Shown here piece by piece: positions 8,124 through 17,440 of a stretch of 64,000 nt of DNA (within the stretch, counting starts at the first letter, position 1; each line of letters begins with the position of its first letter). A program made the position numbers and the translations under genes. Under the pieces are notes generated by a model that searched no databases, was not told the DNA's origin, and saw nothing but the letters and a program-made list of their open reading frames with translations. The stretch spans positions 1 to 64,000 of the forward strand of contig CALDTV010000016.1 of the NCBI GenBank assembly GCA_937923625.1. The letters are read 5' to 3'. Origin of the DNA: an uncultured Alphaproteobacteria bacterium (GTDB taxonomy: Bacteria; Pseudomonadota; Alphaproteobacteria; Micavibrionales; Micavibrionaceae).

Positions 8124-8405
8124 TTAGCCCTTACCTTTATAAATTTCTTGGCTTCTCTTAAGATCCTGCTTGAATATTTCTAATCTGTACTCATATTCAC
8201 CATTTTTCTTTAACTCATTAATAAGGCAATCGTTATCTTCTAACCATCGAGAAAACCTTTCTCCGTGAATTAGAATGCTAGTGTTACTTCTTTTTATGCA
8301 AGCCCACATATTATTATCTAAAGCTATTTTCACCATGTTCCTAATATCTACCTCTGTAAACGCAGGATAGTTTTCTGCTATTTGTTTTATTCTATACCAA
8401 GACAT
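8124..8405 (-). CDS. excisionase / AlpA-like DNA-binding protein
   Basis: 93 residues. The layout (Tyr-Arg-Ile-Lys-Gln-Ile-Ala near the start, then NYPAFTEVDIRNMV, then ...ILIHGERFSRWLE) matches small winged-helix excisionase-type proteins carried by integrated elements, which direct the integrase towards excision. AAGGAG stands nine bases before the ATG. It is on the same strand as the integrase (11984-13087) but separated from it by the helicase gene. The fold assignment rests on pattern only. Confidence 0.6.
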   Translation of the reverse strand: MSWYRIKQIAENYPAFTEVDIRNMVKIALDNNMWACIKRSNTSILIHGERFSRWLEDNDCLINELKKNGEYEYRLEIFKQDLKRSQEIYKGKG

Positions 8406-8916
8406 ACTCTTTACTCCTTATAATTAACCTCAATGTGTCTGAATTAATTATAACATAAATATTAAGCGTAAAATCCCGCAAGGAGTTGATATAAAACAAC
8501 AAAAATATAAAATATTAAAAATTTTGATTATTTATGGTTGGCTGTAAGAAACCATATTTATTATAAACGTAATAAAACTGTTATAAATCATAAACATAGA
8601 TAACTTTAAAAATAATGTGACATTTGAGCAACAGTTTGAAGAAAAAATAAAAATATTTTTTACGTTAATCGATAGAAATATAAATAGTTAAAATTTTTGA
8701 TTTGTTATATTTATATTTCATTAAATTCATGATTGAAGAGCATTGCATCATTCATATTTTTTACGATACTGGATAGATAATTCGACTAAAACGCGGGTCT
8801 GCTTTCAGCCTTAGCAGACGTTAGAAATTTAATTAGATGAGCGTATGTACCATATAGGCTCTCATAATGGAGATTATAGAAAGTTATTTCTGTATTTTGA
8901 TTTTATCGCACGAATT
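8406..8916. other. AT-rich intergenic stretch, no gene found
   Basis: About 510 bases of very AT-rich DNA between the excisionase-like gene and the helicase gene. I find no credible open frame. The only clear structure is a 7-bp hairpin, GTCTGCT (8797-8803) with AGCAGAC (8813-8819), without a T-run on either side. It may contain the origin of transfer or control sites, but no nick motif can be fixed by eye. Confidence 0.5.
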
Positions 8917-11694
8917 TTAGTGTTTATTAGAACTGATTATCTCAGATAGTATCTGATTTAGCTTATCTTTTTCATTACTTCCCTTGGTTAAAAATCGTTC
9001 TAAAGGCAATTCCATTTTTTTGAGTATAGAGTTTTTAATTTTATCTCTTTTTAACTGTTTTTTATTTAAGGCATGAGTGCTGTAACCATCCACTTCGATA
9101 GCAAGAATAGGTAGTTTATCAAGTTTGTTGTAAATTAAAAAATCAACATGACTGGATCTTTCAGTAAATAATTTTTCTTCTTCGGTAAGTAATATATTGT
9201 CTTTTACTAATAGTTTAAGAGGGTAATCTCTTTCGTATTTAAAAGAAGCATATTCACTGCAATTTAAAAGATCATCTAATAATGTAGCCATTAAATCTTC
9301 AGATAAGTATAAAGAATTTCTTTTTACCTGAACTCTGAATTTATTAAGAGCACTGGAAAATTCACTATATAAGCAATCAAAAATAGAAACTATTTTGCTT
9401 TCCGTGATTTCAGGTGATGTTGACTGATATTCTATATGTCGGATTAGATCACCTACGTTAGTTCCTTGCTGCTTTATCATGTTTTGCGACATGACTACTA
9501 CAAAGCGATTTTTAGCTCTAGAGACAGTGACATTAAGAAGCTTTGGATCGTCCACAAAACGCGTGATTTTATTGGCGGTCGCGCTAAATATAATAGTATC
9601 TTTTTCTCTTCCCTGAAACTTATGCACTGTATCGGATTCAATACCAATTCCTTTCCATTTCTCATGAGCTTTATTCGCCTGAGATCTATATGGAGAAATT
9701 ATACCGATGTTCTCTGCTGAGACGTTTTGCATTTCTTTTGGTAATATTTCTTCTTCAATAACCTGCAGCTCTCTCTCATTTATAAAACCACTGCCTGATG
9801 GCGCTTCTCCTGCATGATTGCCTTTGGCAGTCTTTATAATACTGAATGGATTGCCTTTACTTTCTGTCATGGTGATTAATTTACCACCATAGAATTTTTG
9901 ATTGCAGTAATCGATAATTTGCGGATGGCAGCGGTAATGTTCTCTCAATAGTGTTTTAGGAATATCTTTAAAAATCTTATCTAGCGATGAAAGAAGGTTT
10001 TCACTCTCGTAATTGTAACAAGGGTCTATGTTGTATTGCTGAGCAAGATCATCTAATTGCTCTATTTCTGCAGATATATGAGGTAACTGCTTTAAATCAC
10101 CAACGACAATAATATTCTGTGCGCAAGCCATAGTTAAAAAACCAGTGAGAAGGTTAACTTGAGAGGCTTCATCTACAATTACATAGTCAAATAATTCAAG
10201 ATTTGGTTTGTTGTTAATAATAGAGTCAGTTGTGCTCATGACTACTGGAAAGCGTTTAATAAAATCGTTAAAACTGCCTCTTTTATATGATAATTTATTA
10301 AATTTATTTTCTTTTGTTTTACTAAATTTGGTGAATATAAAATCTTTAAAAATAAATTTAGAATATTTAGTTTTTTTCTCTAATAATTCTTCAAATTTTC
10401 TTTTTTCTAGTTTTTTTTCTAAAGAGTTTATATCTTTTTGTAGTTCAACGGTTCGTTTAGCGTAATATTCGCTCATAAGTTCGTGAAATATTTTTTTATT
10501 AGGATCGCTGAAGCCTTTAAAGTTATAGATACCATATTTTACAAGCCATAGAAGCTTTGTTAGAGGGGTTAAACTCTTATCTTTTGTACAGTGCTCAAAT
10601 TCAGCAATAAATTTTAATAACTTAGGCGTTCCCCACTTGTTAGAAAAAGAATATTGACTAATGTTATACGGAGAGCCTTTAAAGTTCTCTTTAAAGTATT
10701 GTGCCTCAAGGCTGATCTGACGTAAGAAGGTTTGCTTTTTCGCTAAACTATTTTTAGCTTGTAGTAGAATAGTAATATTCTTATCAATACTGACTAATCT
10801 ATCTTTAATAGTCTTTCTGTTTTTTTCTGATAATTCCCATTGTGAAATATCAGGTATGATGTTCTCTTGTTCAAAAAATTGATCTGCTGCTTCGCTACTT
10901 CCTAGTTTTGCGGCGATAAAGTGTAGTTTCTCTTTTTCAAGCTTCTCATAGACGTTGCTAACGGCTGAGTTATTTCCTGCAACAACAGCAACAGTTTTAT
11001 TTTGCATCATAAGATTGGCAATAATATTAAGAATAGTCTGTGTTTTTCCTGTACCAGGAGGTCCTTCAATAAGGCTGATTTTGTTTTTGAGTGCCTTACT
11101 AACGGCTGAGCGTTGGGATATGTTTGTCCCAAAGGGGAATATTTCAGGTTCATTCTCTAACGAGGGTTCTGCCGTAACACCATTGATAAAATTATTTAAT
11201 ACACTATCCGGTGAGATTTGTTTGAGTTTCTGTTGATAGTATTGATCTAAATGGACTGGCCCTGTATTTCCATCTTTATCTTTTGTGCTTTTTACTAGAT
11301 TTGCGATAGAGGTGTAGTAATTTATAAGATCTTTAGATTTGGGATCATGCGCCAAATTTTTCTTAATTATAAGATCTTCGTACTTTTCGAGTGTCTTTTT
11401 TCGTTTACTAAACAAGCAGACGTAATTTTCAAATCTGATAGCGTCATCAAAGCTTTTCGAACCTGAAGAATATATAGTGGTAATTATATTGCGATTGAGA
11501 TCTATATTTTCAGGTTTATCTAGATATTTTACATTTTCAGAATTGTATCGGTATTCTTTTCCATTCGTAAATTTTACTTTTGTTTTTGTGCCGTGAAAGC
11601 TCAGATCAGTAACTGAATCAGTTTTATCTTTCCATTCTCCTTGAGTATTTATCAGAATAAGAGATTTTTTGTTATCCATGTGAAACTGCAACAT
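8917..11694 (-). CDS. SF1 (Upf1/Dna2-like) helicase with C-terminal nuclease domain
   Basis: 925 residues. Helicase motifs appear in order: Walker A GPPGTGKT (211-218), DEAS (508-511), GDLKQLP (532-538), YRCHP (587-591), HKFQGRE (691-697) and VTVSRAKNR (722-730). A long helical insert lies between motifs I and II (about 290-480). The C-terminus (from about 845) has D851 and IEVDG (E867, D869), as in the restriction-endonuclease-like domain of DUF2726/MTES_1575 type. Such helicase-nuclease proteins are often carried on mobile elements, and several act in phage defence; that role is inferred. The ATG at 11679 is an alternative start. The base composition is very AT-rich, as expected for acquired cargo. 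Confidence 0.8.
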   Translation of the reverse strand: MLQFHMDNKKSLILINTQGEWKDKTDSVTDLSFHGTKTKVKFTNGKEYRYNSENVKYLDKPENIDLNRNIITTIYSSGSKSFDDAIRFENYVCLFSKRKKTLEKYEDLIIKKNLAHDPKSKDLINYYTSIANLVKSTKDKDGNTGPVHLDQYYQQKLKQISPDSVLNNFINGVTAEPSLENEPEIFPFGTNISQRSAVSKALKNKISLIEGPPGTGKTQTILNIIANLMMQNKTVAVVAGNNSAVSNVYEKLEKEKLHFIAAKLGSSEAADQFFEQENIIPDISQWELSEKNRKTIKDRLVSIDKNITILLQAKNSLAKKQTFLRQISLEAQYFKENFKGSPYNISQYSFSNKWGTPKLLKFIAEFEHCTKDKSLTPLTKLLWLVKYGIYNFKGFSDPNKKIFHELMSEYYAKRTVELQKDINSLEKKLEKRKFEELLEKKTKYSKFIFKDFIFTKFSKTKENKFNKLSYKRGSFNDFIKRFPVVMSTTDSIINNKPNLELFDYVIVDEASQVNLLTGFLTMACAQNIIVVGDLKQLPHISAEIEQLDDLAQQYNIDPCYNYESENLLSSLDKIFKDIPKTLLREHYRCHPQIIDYCNQKFYGGKLITMTESKGNPFSIIKTAKGNHAGEAPSGSGFINERELQVIEEEILPKEMQNVSAENIGIISPYRSQANKAHEKWKGIGIESDTVHKFQGREKDTIIFSATANKITRFVDDPKLLNVTVSRAKNRFVVVMSQNMIKQQGTNVGDLIRHIEYQSTSPEITESKIVSIFDCLYSEFSSALNKFRVQVKRNSLYLSEDLMATLLDDLLNCSEYASFKYERDYPLKLLVKDNILLTEEEKLFTERSSHVDFLIYNKLDKLPILAIEVDGYSTHALNKKQLKRDKIKNSILKKMELPLERFLTKGSNEKDKLNQILSEIISSNKH

Positions 11695-11983
11695 CCAAAT
11701 TAAGTTTTATTTTCTCTATAAGGAAATTACGCTGTTTCTCCCCTTAAAACAATGACTTGATACACACCTAAAAATTTTAGGCTACGTGTCCAATATATCC
11801 TAACGACATACAACGATGGCCGAGGTTTAAAAACCACCTTCGGATAGCTTATTCTGGTGTGCCAACCCTGAATAATGGAAGTTATAGAAGGTATACATCA
11901 TACTGAAATTGCGGGCATTTAGGAAAATGAGTAAGGTCCCTTTTGGTCGTAAGCGGACATTGGTTCACTGCTTACAATATATT

Positions 11984-13087
11984 TTAAATTTCACCTGACT
12001 CATCACTGGAAAATATTTTATCGTTCATATTCTTTACGACGCTCGATGTATGGCTTTCACTTAAGTGAGCATAACGTTTAACCATCGCTAATGTTTTATG
12101 GCCTAAGACCTCTGCAATTTCAGCTAATGTTGCCCCATTCATTGCGAGGTAAGAGGCCGCGCTATGGCGTAAATCATGAAAACGAAAATCTTTAATTTTG
12201 GCTTTGCGTAACGCCGTTTCCCAAGATTTCTTTATCTCATATGGCTTATCAGGATTATTTAGCGATTTAAAAACCAAGTCATTTTCACCAAACTCAACAG
12301 GCCGCAAATTTTTCAAATACTCCAATGCCTGATTATGAAGAAATAACGCCCTAGATTCTTTGTTTTTAGTCTTGAGTAGATAAATAGTATTTCTTTCAAA
12401 ATCGACCTGATTCCATTTTAAATTCAAAATTTCACTACGCCTCGCCCCTGTGCTTAAAGCAAGAACAACTATTGTAAGTAGATATGGGTTATTAGAGGGC
12501 TTACATGCGTCTAATAAAGCTATTCGCTCTTTATCTGATAAGAACCGTTTACGTCCCTCTGGCTCTATTAATTTGGATATATTGGACATAGGATTCACCA
12601 TTATCCAATCCCATTCCTTTACAGCCGTATTTAACGCTGTTTGCATGGCAACCCAATATCTATTGATTGTACCGCTTGATAAGCTTTGCTTACCCTTTTG
12701 AGACGTTTTTCTTACCCTAGATTTATTCTGTAAGTTTTGACGTGCTCTAATAAAAATATCCTTGTTAAGATCAGAGAGATAATAATAGCCAATCTCTTCT
12801 CTCCACCAACTCAGTAATCCTGATACGTCCTTAGCCCTCTTGGGGTTATTCTGCTCTAAAATGGATAGGTAACGATCTATGACATCAGTAATAGTATATT
12901 TCTTAGAGATAGCTTGTTTAAGATGCCGTCCTTCACGAATATCAGTTTCAGTTTTCTGTATCCACTTCTTAGCATCTGATTTTCGATTGAATGTAGCCGA
13001 CTGGGAAGGTGCGCCTTTTATCCTTACCCTTGCACGGTAAGTTGTATCATTTTTATTATCACCAATGCGCTCTTCAATAGTACCCAT
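11984..13087 (-). CDS. tyrosine recombinase / phage-type integrase
   Basis: 367 residues. An N-terminal arm-binding and core-binding part (1-180) is followed by the catalytic domain with the expected residues: R216 in TGARRSE, H304-x-x-R307 in FHDLRHSA, H330 in VLGHK and the nucleophile Y339 in RYAHL. It is about 85 bases from the 3' end of tRNA-Trp, the standard place for an integrase that uses that tRNA end as its attachment site. There is no Shine-Dalgarno; TATCAT (13094-13099) lies six bases before the ATG, so the mRNA may be leaderless. Confidence 0.9.
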   Translation of the reverse strand: MGTIEERIGDNKNDTTYRARVRIKGAPSQSATFNRKSDAKKWIQKTETDIREGRHLKQAISKKYTITDVIDRYLSILEQNNPKRAKDVSGLLSWWREEIGYYYLSDLNKDIFIRARQNLQNKSRVRKTSQKGKQSLSSGTINRYWVAMQTALNTAVKEWDWIMVNPMSNISKLIEPEGRKRFLSDKERIALLDACKPSNNPYLLTIVVLALSTGARRSEILNLKWNQVDFERNTIYLLKTKNKESRALFLHNQALEYLKNLRPVEFGENDLVFKSLNNPDKPYEIKKSWETALRKAKIKDFRFHDLRHSAASYLAMNGATLAEIAEVLGHKTLAMVKRYAHLSESHTSSVVKNMNDKIFSSDESGEI

Positions 13088-13130
13088 TCATTAATGATAA
13101 GCGAATTTAAAAAATAAAACTAGGAAAAAG

Positions 13131-13148
13131 TGTCCCATATTTGTCCCA
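13131..13148. repeat. TGTCCCA direct repeats, candidate integrase arm sites
   Basis: TGTCCCA occurs at 13131-13137 and again at 13142-13148. The 11-base step puts both on the same face of the helix, between the integrase start and the tRNA end. Confidence 0.4.
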
Positions 13149-13172
13149 AGGGAGGGGTCAATCCTCTGAAAA

Positions 13173-13248
13173 TGGCAGGGGCAGAAGGATTTGAACCCTC
13201 GGCCTACGGTTTTGGAGACCGTCGCTCTACCAACTGAGCTATACCCCT
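13173..13248 (-). tRNA. tRNA-Trp (CCA)
   Basis: A full cloverleaf on the minus strand. The acceptor arm AGGGGTA pairs with TGCCCCT, there is a D-loop with AGTTGGT, the anticodon loop CTCCAAA gives anticodon CCA, the T-loop is TTCAAAT, the discriminator is G and CCA is encoded. Its 3' end points at the integrase gene, so it is the likely attachment site of the island to the left. The left-hand copy of the tRNA end was not found in the window. Confidence 0.95.
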
Positions 13249-13347
13249 ACATTTGAAAGTGTTTTAGCCAAAAACGTGGCGCAATGCCACAAAAAAATAT
13301 CTAAAAAACTTATGACTTTAAGCGCATCTTCCGCTAACGTGCCGTCC

Positions 13348-14601
13348 ATGACAAAGATAGCTATTATTGGATCGGGCATTTCTGGCATGGGCGCGGCGTA
13401 TGGGCTTCATGAAATGGGGCATGAAATTACCCTTTATGAGAAAAATGATCGGCTTGGCGGCCACAGCCGCACCATAAATATCAAGGAGCAAGACACCAAA
13501 ATTCCTGTTGATACAGGATTTATAGTCTTCAATTATCGTAATTATCCGCATCTGACCGCACTTTTTGATCATCTTGGCGTGGCTGTTGAAAAGAGTGATA
13601 TGTCGTTTGGCGTAGATATTGATACAGGATGGCTTCAATATTCTTCAAAAAATGTTTTTCGCAGACCACAAAATATTCTACGGGCCCGTTATTGGAAGAT
13701 GTTGTTTGATGTTATCAAGTTTAATAAACAGGCCGCGCGTTATTTAAACAAAAGCACTGATGTGACCATTCGCCAATGTTTGGATGAATTGGGCATGGGA
13801 AAATGGTTTCGTGATTATTACCTTCAAGCCATGGGAGCCGCAATCTGGAGCTGCCCCATTTCAAAAATAGAAGACTTCCCCGCAAAAACATTTGTGCGTT
13901 TCTTTCAAAATCATGGCTTGCTAACCATAACCGACCAACCACAATGGTACACCGTGAGCGGCGGCAGCGTAGAATACATCAAAAAACTAACAGCAAATTT
14001 TAAACAAAAAGTGAAGCTTTCATGCGGGGTTCAAAAAGTGGAACGTCAGGAAGATAACGTCACAATCACAACCGAAGATGGACAAATACAAAAATTTGAT
14101 CAAGTTGTTTTTGCCTGCCATGCCGACCAAGCTTTTAGAATGATAGACAACCCTACAGACCAAGAAAAAGAAATTATTGGCGCCTTTACCTATCAAGATA
14201 ATAAAGTTGTCACGCACCGTGATTTAAACTTCATGCCATCTGATCAATCTTGTTGGGCAAGTTGGGTTTATTTGTCCAACAAACAGGAAGATCAAAATGA
14301 TAGTGTATCATTAAGCTATTGGATGAATAATCTACAAAATTTCAAAACAGAAACACCTGTGATTATCACGCTCAATCCTGAAACAATGCCTGAAGAAGGT
14401 TTGATTGATGATATTCATCATTTTGATCACCCTGTTTTTGACCGTGCCGCCATTGATGCGCAAGAAAAAATTGATAGCCTACAGGGGAAAAATAATTGTT
14501 GGTTTGCTGGTGCTTATCAGCGTTACGGCTTTCATGAAGACGGCCTTTTGAGCGCAGCAAACGTTCTAACAAAAATGGGTGTTGATATCCCGTGGAAGTA
14601 A
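13348..14601 (+). CDS. FAD-dependent oxidoreductase (COG2907-like amine oxidase family)
   Basis: 417 residues from the ATG at 13348, chosen because the dinucleotide-binding motif IAIIGSGISGMGAA starts at once, followed by the second nucleotide-binding segment YEKNDRLGGHSRT. This family of predicted NAD/FAD-binding proteins typically lies with DUF1365 and a Cfa-like methyltransferase, as here, and is linked to modification of membrane fatty acids; in Rhodobacter such genes belong to the singlet-oxygen (RpoE-ChrR) response. The exact reaction is not known to me. The next gene overlaps its 3' end by 10 bases, so it heads a tightly packed operon. Confidence 0.8.
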   Translation: MTKIAIIGSGISGMGAAYGLHEMGHEITLYEKNDRLGGHSRTINIKEQDTKIPVDTGFIVFNYRNYPHLTALFDHLGVAVEKSDMSFGVDIDTGWLQYSSKNVFRRPQNILRARYWKMLFDVIKFNKQAARYLNKSTDVTIRQCLDELGMGKWFRDYYLQAMGAAIWSCPISKIEDFPAKTFVRFFQNHGLLTITDQPQWYTVSGGSVEYIKKLTANFKQKVKLSCGVQKVERQEDNVTITTEDGQIQKFDQVVFACHADQAFRMIDNPTDQEKEIIGAFTYQDNKVVTHRDLNFMPSDQSCWASWVYLSNKQEDQNDSVSLSYWMNNLQNFKTETPVIITLNPETMPEEGLIDDIHHFDHPVFDRAAIDAQEKIDSLQGKNNCWFAGAYQRYGFHEDGLLSAANVLTKMGVDIPWK

Positions 14602-15395
14602 ATCAATTATTCAAGCCGCAAATAATTTTTGGCCGCGTGATGCATAAGCGTTTTTTTCCAAAAGTAAACGCGTTTAACTATGGCATTTATTACTTAAGTC
14701 TTCCCCTATCAAAAATTAATAACACAATAGAAAATAGATATTTCAAATTAAACCGTTGGGGGTTTTTGAGTTTTTATAATAAGGATCACGGTGATCGCAA
14801 TGGCGGCGACCTTAAAGAATGGGCACATGATATCTTAGGACAACATGACATCAAAAATATCGACGGGGAAATCGTTCTTGTTACTATGCCCCGTGTCTTT
14901 GGATATGTTTTTAACCCTGTTAGCTTTTGGTATTGCCATGATAAAGATCAAAAATTACGGGCTGTTATTTGTGAAGTAAATAATACATTTGGACAAACAC
15001 ATAGTTATATTTGCGCCCATGATGACGGCAAAGAAATAACGGGTGACGATGTCATGACAGGGCAAAAAGTTTTTCATGTCTCACCCTTTTTACAGCGTGA
15101 AGGACATTATAAATTTCGGTTTAGCCAAACACCAAAAAAATTTGCGGCATGGATAGATTATTATGACGCCCAAAATCAGAAAAAGCTTATCACTGCCCTA
15201 AGCGGTCATTATCAAGATTTAGATATTTCTGCCGCCAGCAAAGCCTTTTGGCGCCACCCGTTAATTACCATAAAATCTATTTTCTTAATTCATTGGCAGG
15301 CTGTGAAGCTTTTTGCTAAAAAATGCCAATATGTGCCAAAGCCCGTTCAAAATAATGATAGAACGTCACGGGCAAAAACTTATAAGGACAAGTAA
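14592..15395 (+). CDS. DUF1365 family protein
   Basis: 267 residues from a GTG at 14592 that overlaps the end of the oxidoreductase gene. The family signature is near the start (IIFGRVMHKRFFPKVNAF...YYLSLPLS) and in the middle (FGYVFNPVSFWYCHD). The function of DUF1365 is unresolved, but it almost always lies between the COG2907 oxidoreductase and a cyclopropane-synthase-like methyltransferase, and the same order is seen here. A later ATG (MHKRF) is a possible alternative start but would cut conserved residues. Confidence 0.85.
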   Translation: MEVNQLFKPQIIFGRVMHKRFFPKVNAFNYGIYYLSLPLSKINNTIENRYFKLNRWGFLSFYNKDHGDRNGGDLKEWAHDILGQHDIKNIDGEIVLVTMPRVFGYVFNPVSFWYCHDKDQKLRAVICEVNNTFGQTHSYICAHDDGKEITGDDVMTGQKVFHVSPFLQREGHYKFRFSQTPKKFAAWIDYYDAQNQKKLITALSGHYQDLDISAASKAFWRHPLITIKSIFLIHWQAVKLFAKKCQYVPKPVQNNDRTSRAKTYKDK

Positions 15396-15400
15396 TATCT

Positions 15401-16564
15401 ATGTTAAACCAGTTTATTTTCAAGCGTATATTGAAGCGTTTAGAGGACCTTAAAATCGGCTCTTTAAAAATCACAGATCCAGAAAATAAAGTCTATGAAT
15501 TTTCAGGCGATATTGATGGACCCCATGCAGATATCCGTTTGAATAGTTGGGGTGTTATTAAAAACCTAGCCGCGAAAGGTGACATTGGTTTTGCCGAAGA
15601 TTATAGCGCCGGTAAATGGGAAACAGATGACCTGATCGCATTATTAACAGTAAGCATGCAAAATAGAGCTATTCTTGATCCATTTTTTAACGCAGATATT
15701 TTACGCCGTACGATGGAACAGCTTTCATATTTTTTTAAAAGAAATTCCGTCCAAGGTTCAAAGAAAAATATTTACGCTCATTATGATTTAGGCAATGATT
15801 TTTACGAATTATGGCTTGATAAAACCATGACATATTCCTCTGCCATTTTTGATCACGGCGATGAGTGTTTAAGTATCGCCCAGAACAGAAAATATGATCG
15901 CATTATCGATAGTTTAGAAGCGGAAACTGGTTCGCTTCTTGAAATTGGATGTGGCTGGGGGGGCTTTGCTGACCAAGCGCTTAAACGTCAAAAAGATTTA
16001 GAGATAAAAGGCATAACATTATCCCAAGAACAACATGATTTTGCCAATGAGCGTTTAAAAAATACCGCTTCTATTGTTTTAGAAGATTACCGCCATCAAG
16101 AAGGTAAATTTGATCACATTGTCTCAATTGAAATGTTTGAAGCAGTCGGTGAAAAATATTGGCCTACTTATTTTAATAAAATTAAATCTCTTTTAAATGA
16201 TAATGGCAAAGCCGTGGTGCAGACCATTACGATTGAAGATAAAAGTTTTGATAGATACAAAAAAGGGACTGATTTTTTACGCACTTATATCTTCCCCGGT
16301 GGGATGCTGCCGAGCCCTTCTCGCTTTAATCATGAAGTTAAAAAAGCAGGAATGATTCCCGCTAAATCATTTGAGTTTGGGCAAGATTATGCTCACACAT
16401 TGGCGCTTTGGCTGCAAAATTTTGATGATGTTTATAATAAAGTCATTCAAATGGGATTTGATGATAAGTTTGTTCGGCTTTGGCGTTTTTATCTTGCGGG
16501 ATGTTCCGCTGCTTTTAAAACAGGCTTTACCAATGTACGGCAAGTCGAAATTATACACGGTTGA
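15401..16564 (+). CDS. cyclopropane-fatty-acyl-phospholipid synthase-like methyltransferase
   Basis: 387 residues, the usual length of the family. The SAM-binding motif LLEIGCGWGG follows the family segment YAHYDLGNDFYELWLD...MTYSSA; SIEMFEAVGEKYW and FPGGMLPSP are further family blocks. These enzymes move a methyl or methylene group from SAM to the double bond of acyl chains in membrane phospholipids. Because of its partners it may make a methylated or furan-type fatty acid rather than the plain cyclopropane product; that is inferred. Five bases separate it from DUF1365. Confidence 0.9.
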   Translation: MLNQFIFKRILKRLEDLKIGSLKITDPENKVYEFSGDIDGPHADIRLNSWGVIKNLAAKGDIGFAEDYSAGKWETDDLIALLTVSMQNRAILDPFFNADILRRTMEQLSYFFKRNSVQGSKKNIYAHYDLGNDFYELWLDKTMTYSSAIFDHGDECLSIAQNRKYDRIIDSLEAETGSLLEIGCGWGGFADQALKRQKDLEIKGITLSQEQHDFANERLKNTASIVLEDYRHQEGKFDHIVSIEMFEAVGEKYWPTYFNKIKSLLNDNGKAVVQTITIEDKSFDRYKKGTDFLRTYIFPGGMLPSPSRFNHEVKKAGMIPAKSFEFGQDYAHTLALWLQNFDDVYNKVIQMGFDDKFVRLWRFYLAGCSAAFKTGFTNVRQVEIIHG

Positions 16565-16567
16565 GTT

Positions 16568-17437
16568 TTGAAAAATTTTATAAAAATATTGTCTATAAGT
16601 ACCGCCTTATTCATTTCTGGCTGCACTCAATTGGGTATTGGCCTTGCGAATATACCAGCGAAATTTAGCGCGATAGAGATAAAAAAAGATATCGCATATG
16701 GGGATCATTCATCACAAAAACTAGATATTTATATTCCGCAGAACACACAAAACACTTCTCTTCCTGTTATCGTCTTTTTCTATGGCGGTCGCTGGAAGGA
16801 GGGTAAAAAAGATATCTATGCTTTTGTCGGTAAAGCATTTAATGACAAAAATTATGTTGTTGCCATAGCAGACTATCAAAAATATCCAAATATTAAATTC
16901 CCCGTTTTTGTAGAAGACGGCGCGAAAGCAATTGCTTGGGTTCATAGTAATATAAAGGATTATGGCGGAAATCCTGATCAAATTTTTGTAAGCGGTCATT
17001 CATCTGGCGCACATATTGGCGCTTTAGTCACCGCAGATGAGAGTTACTTAAGAGCAGAAAACAAAGAGCCCTCAATTATCAAAGCCTTTGCAGGTCTTGC
17101 GGGCCCCTATGATTTCATTCCACAAGCAGATGATTTAAAAGACATGTTTGGCCCACCTGAGAATTATCCAAAAATGACGGTAACAACATATATTGATGGT
17201 AAAGAGCCCCCTATGCTGCTTCTTTGGGGGGCAAAAGATAATACGGTATGGGAACGTAACCTCAAACTTTTAAGCGAACAGATCATTAAGAAGAAAGGTC
17301 AGGTTGAAACAAAAATATATCCTAACCTTGATCATGTTGGTATTGTTTCAAGCTTGACGTGGTTCTTTCGCCGCAAAGCCCCTGTGTTAGACGACATAGA
17401 TCGTTTTTTTAAAAAACATTTAAAGAAGGAAAAATAG
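16568..17437 (+). CDS. lipoprotein alpha/beta-hydrolase (esterase)
   Basis: 289 residues. The start codon is TTG, three bases after the stop of the methyltransferase gene, so translation is probably coupled. A lipobox (FISGC, Cys about 19) marks it as a lipoprotein. The hydrolase core has the oxyanion segment VFFYGGRW (usually HGGG), the nucleophile elbow GHSSGAH, and later Asp (LLLWGAKDNTV) and His (LDHVG) positions. It resembles carboxylesterases of the BD-FAE/kynurenine-formamidase type. Inside this operon it may act on modified lipids at the periplasmic face. Confidence 0.75.
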   Translation: MKNFIKILSISTALFISGCTQLGIGLANIPAKFSAIEIKKDIAYGDHSSQKLDIYIPQNTQNTSLPVIVFFYGGRWKEGKKDIYAFVGKAFNDKNYVVAIADYQKYPNIKFPVFVEDGAKAIAWVHSNIKDYGGNPDQIFVSGHSSGAHIGALVTADESYLRAENKEPSIIKAFAGLAGPYDFIPQADDLKDMFGPPENYPKMTVTTYIDGKEPPMLLLWGAKDNTVWERNLKLLSEQIIKKKGQVETKIYPNLDHVGIVSSLTWFFRRKAPVLDDIDRFFKKHLKKEK

Positions 17438-17440
17438 AGC

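Noticed and set aside
8797-8819. Hairpin as terminator
   Set aside because: No T-run on either strand and no gene end beside it.
1-12000. Second copy of the tRNA-Trp 3' end (left attachment site)
   Set aside because: Scanned by eye for the tRNA-end sequence at 13173-13195; not found, so the left end is probably outside the window.
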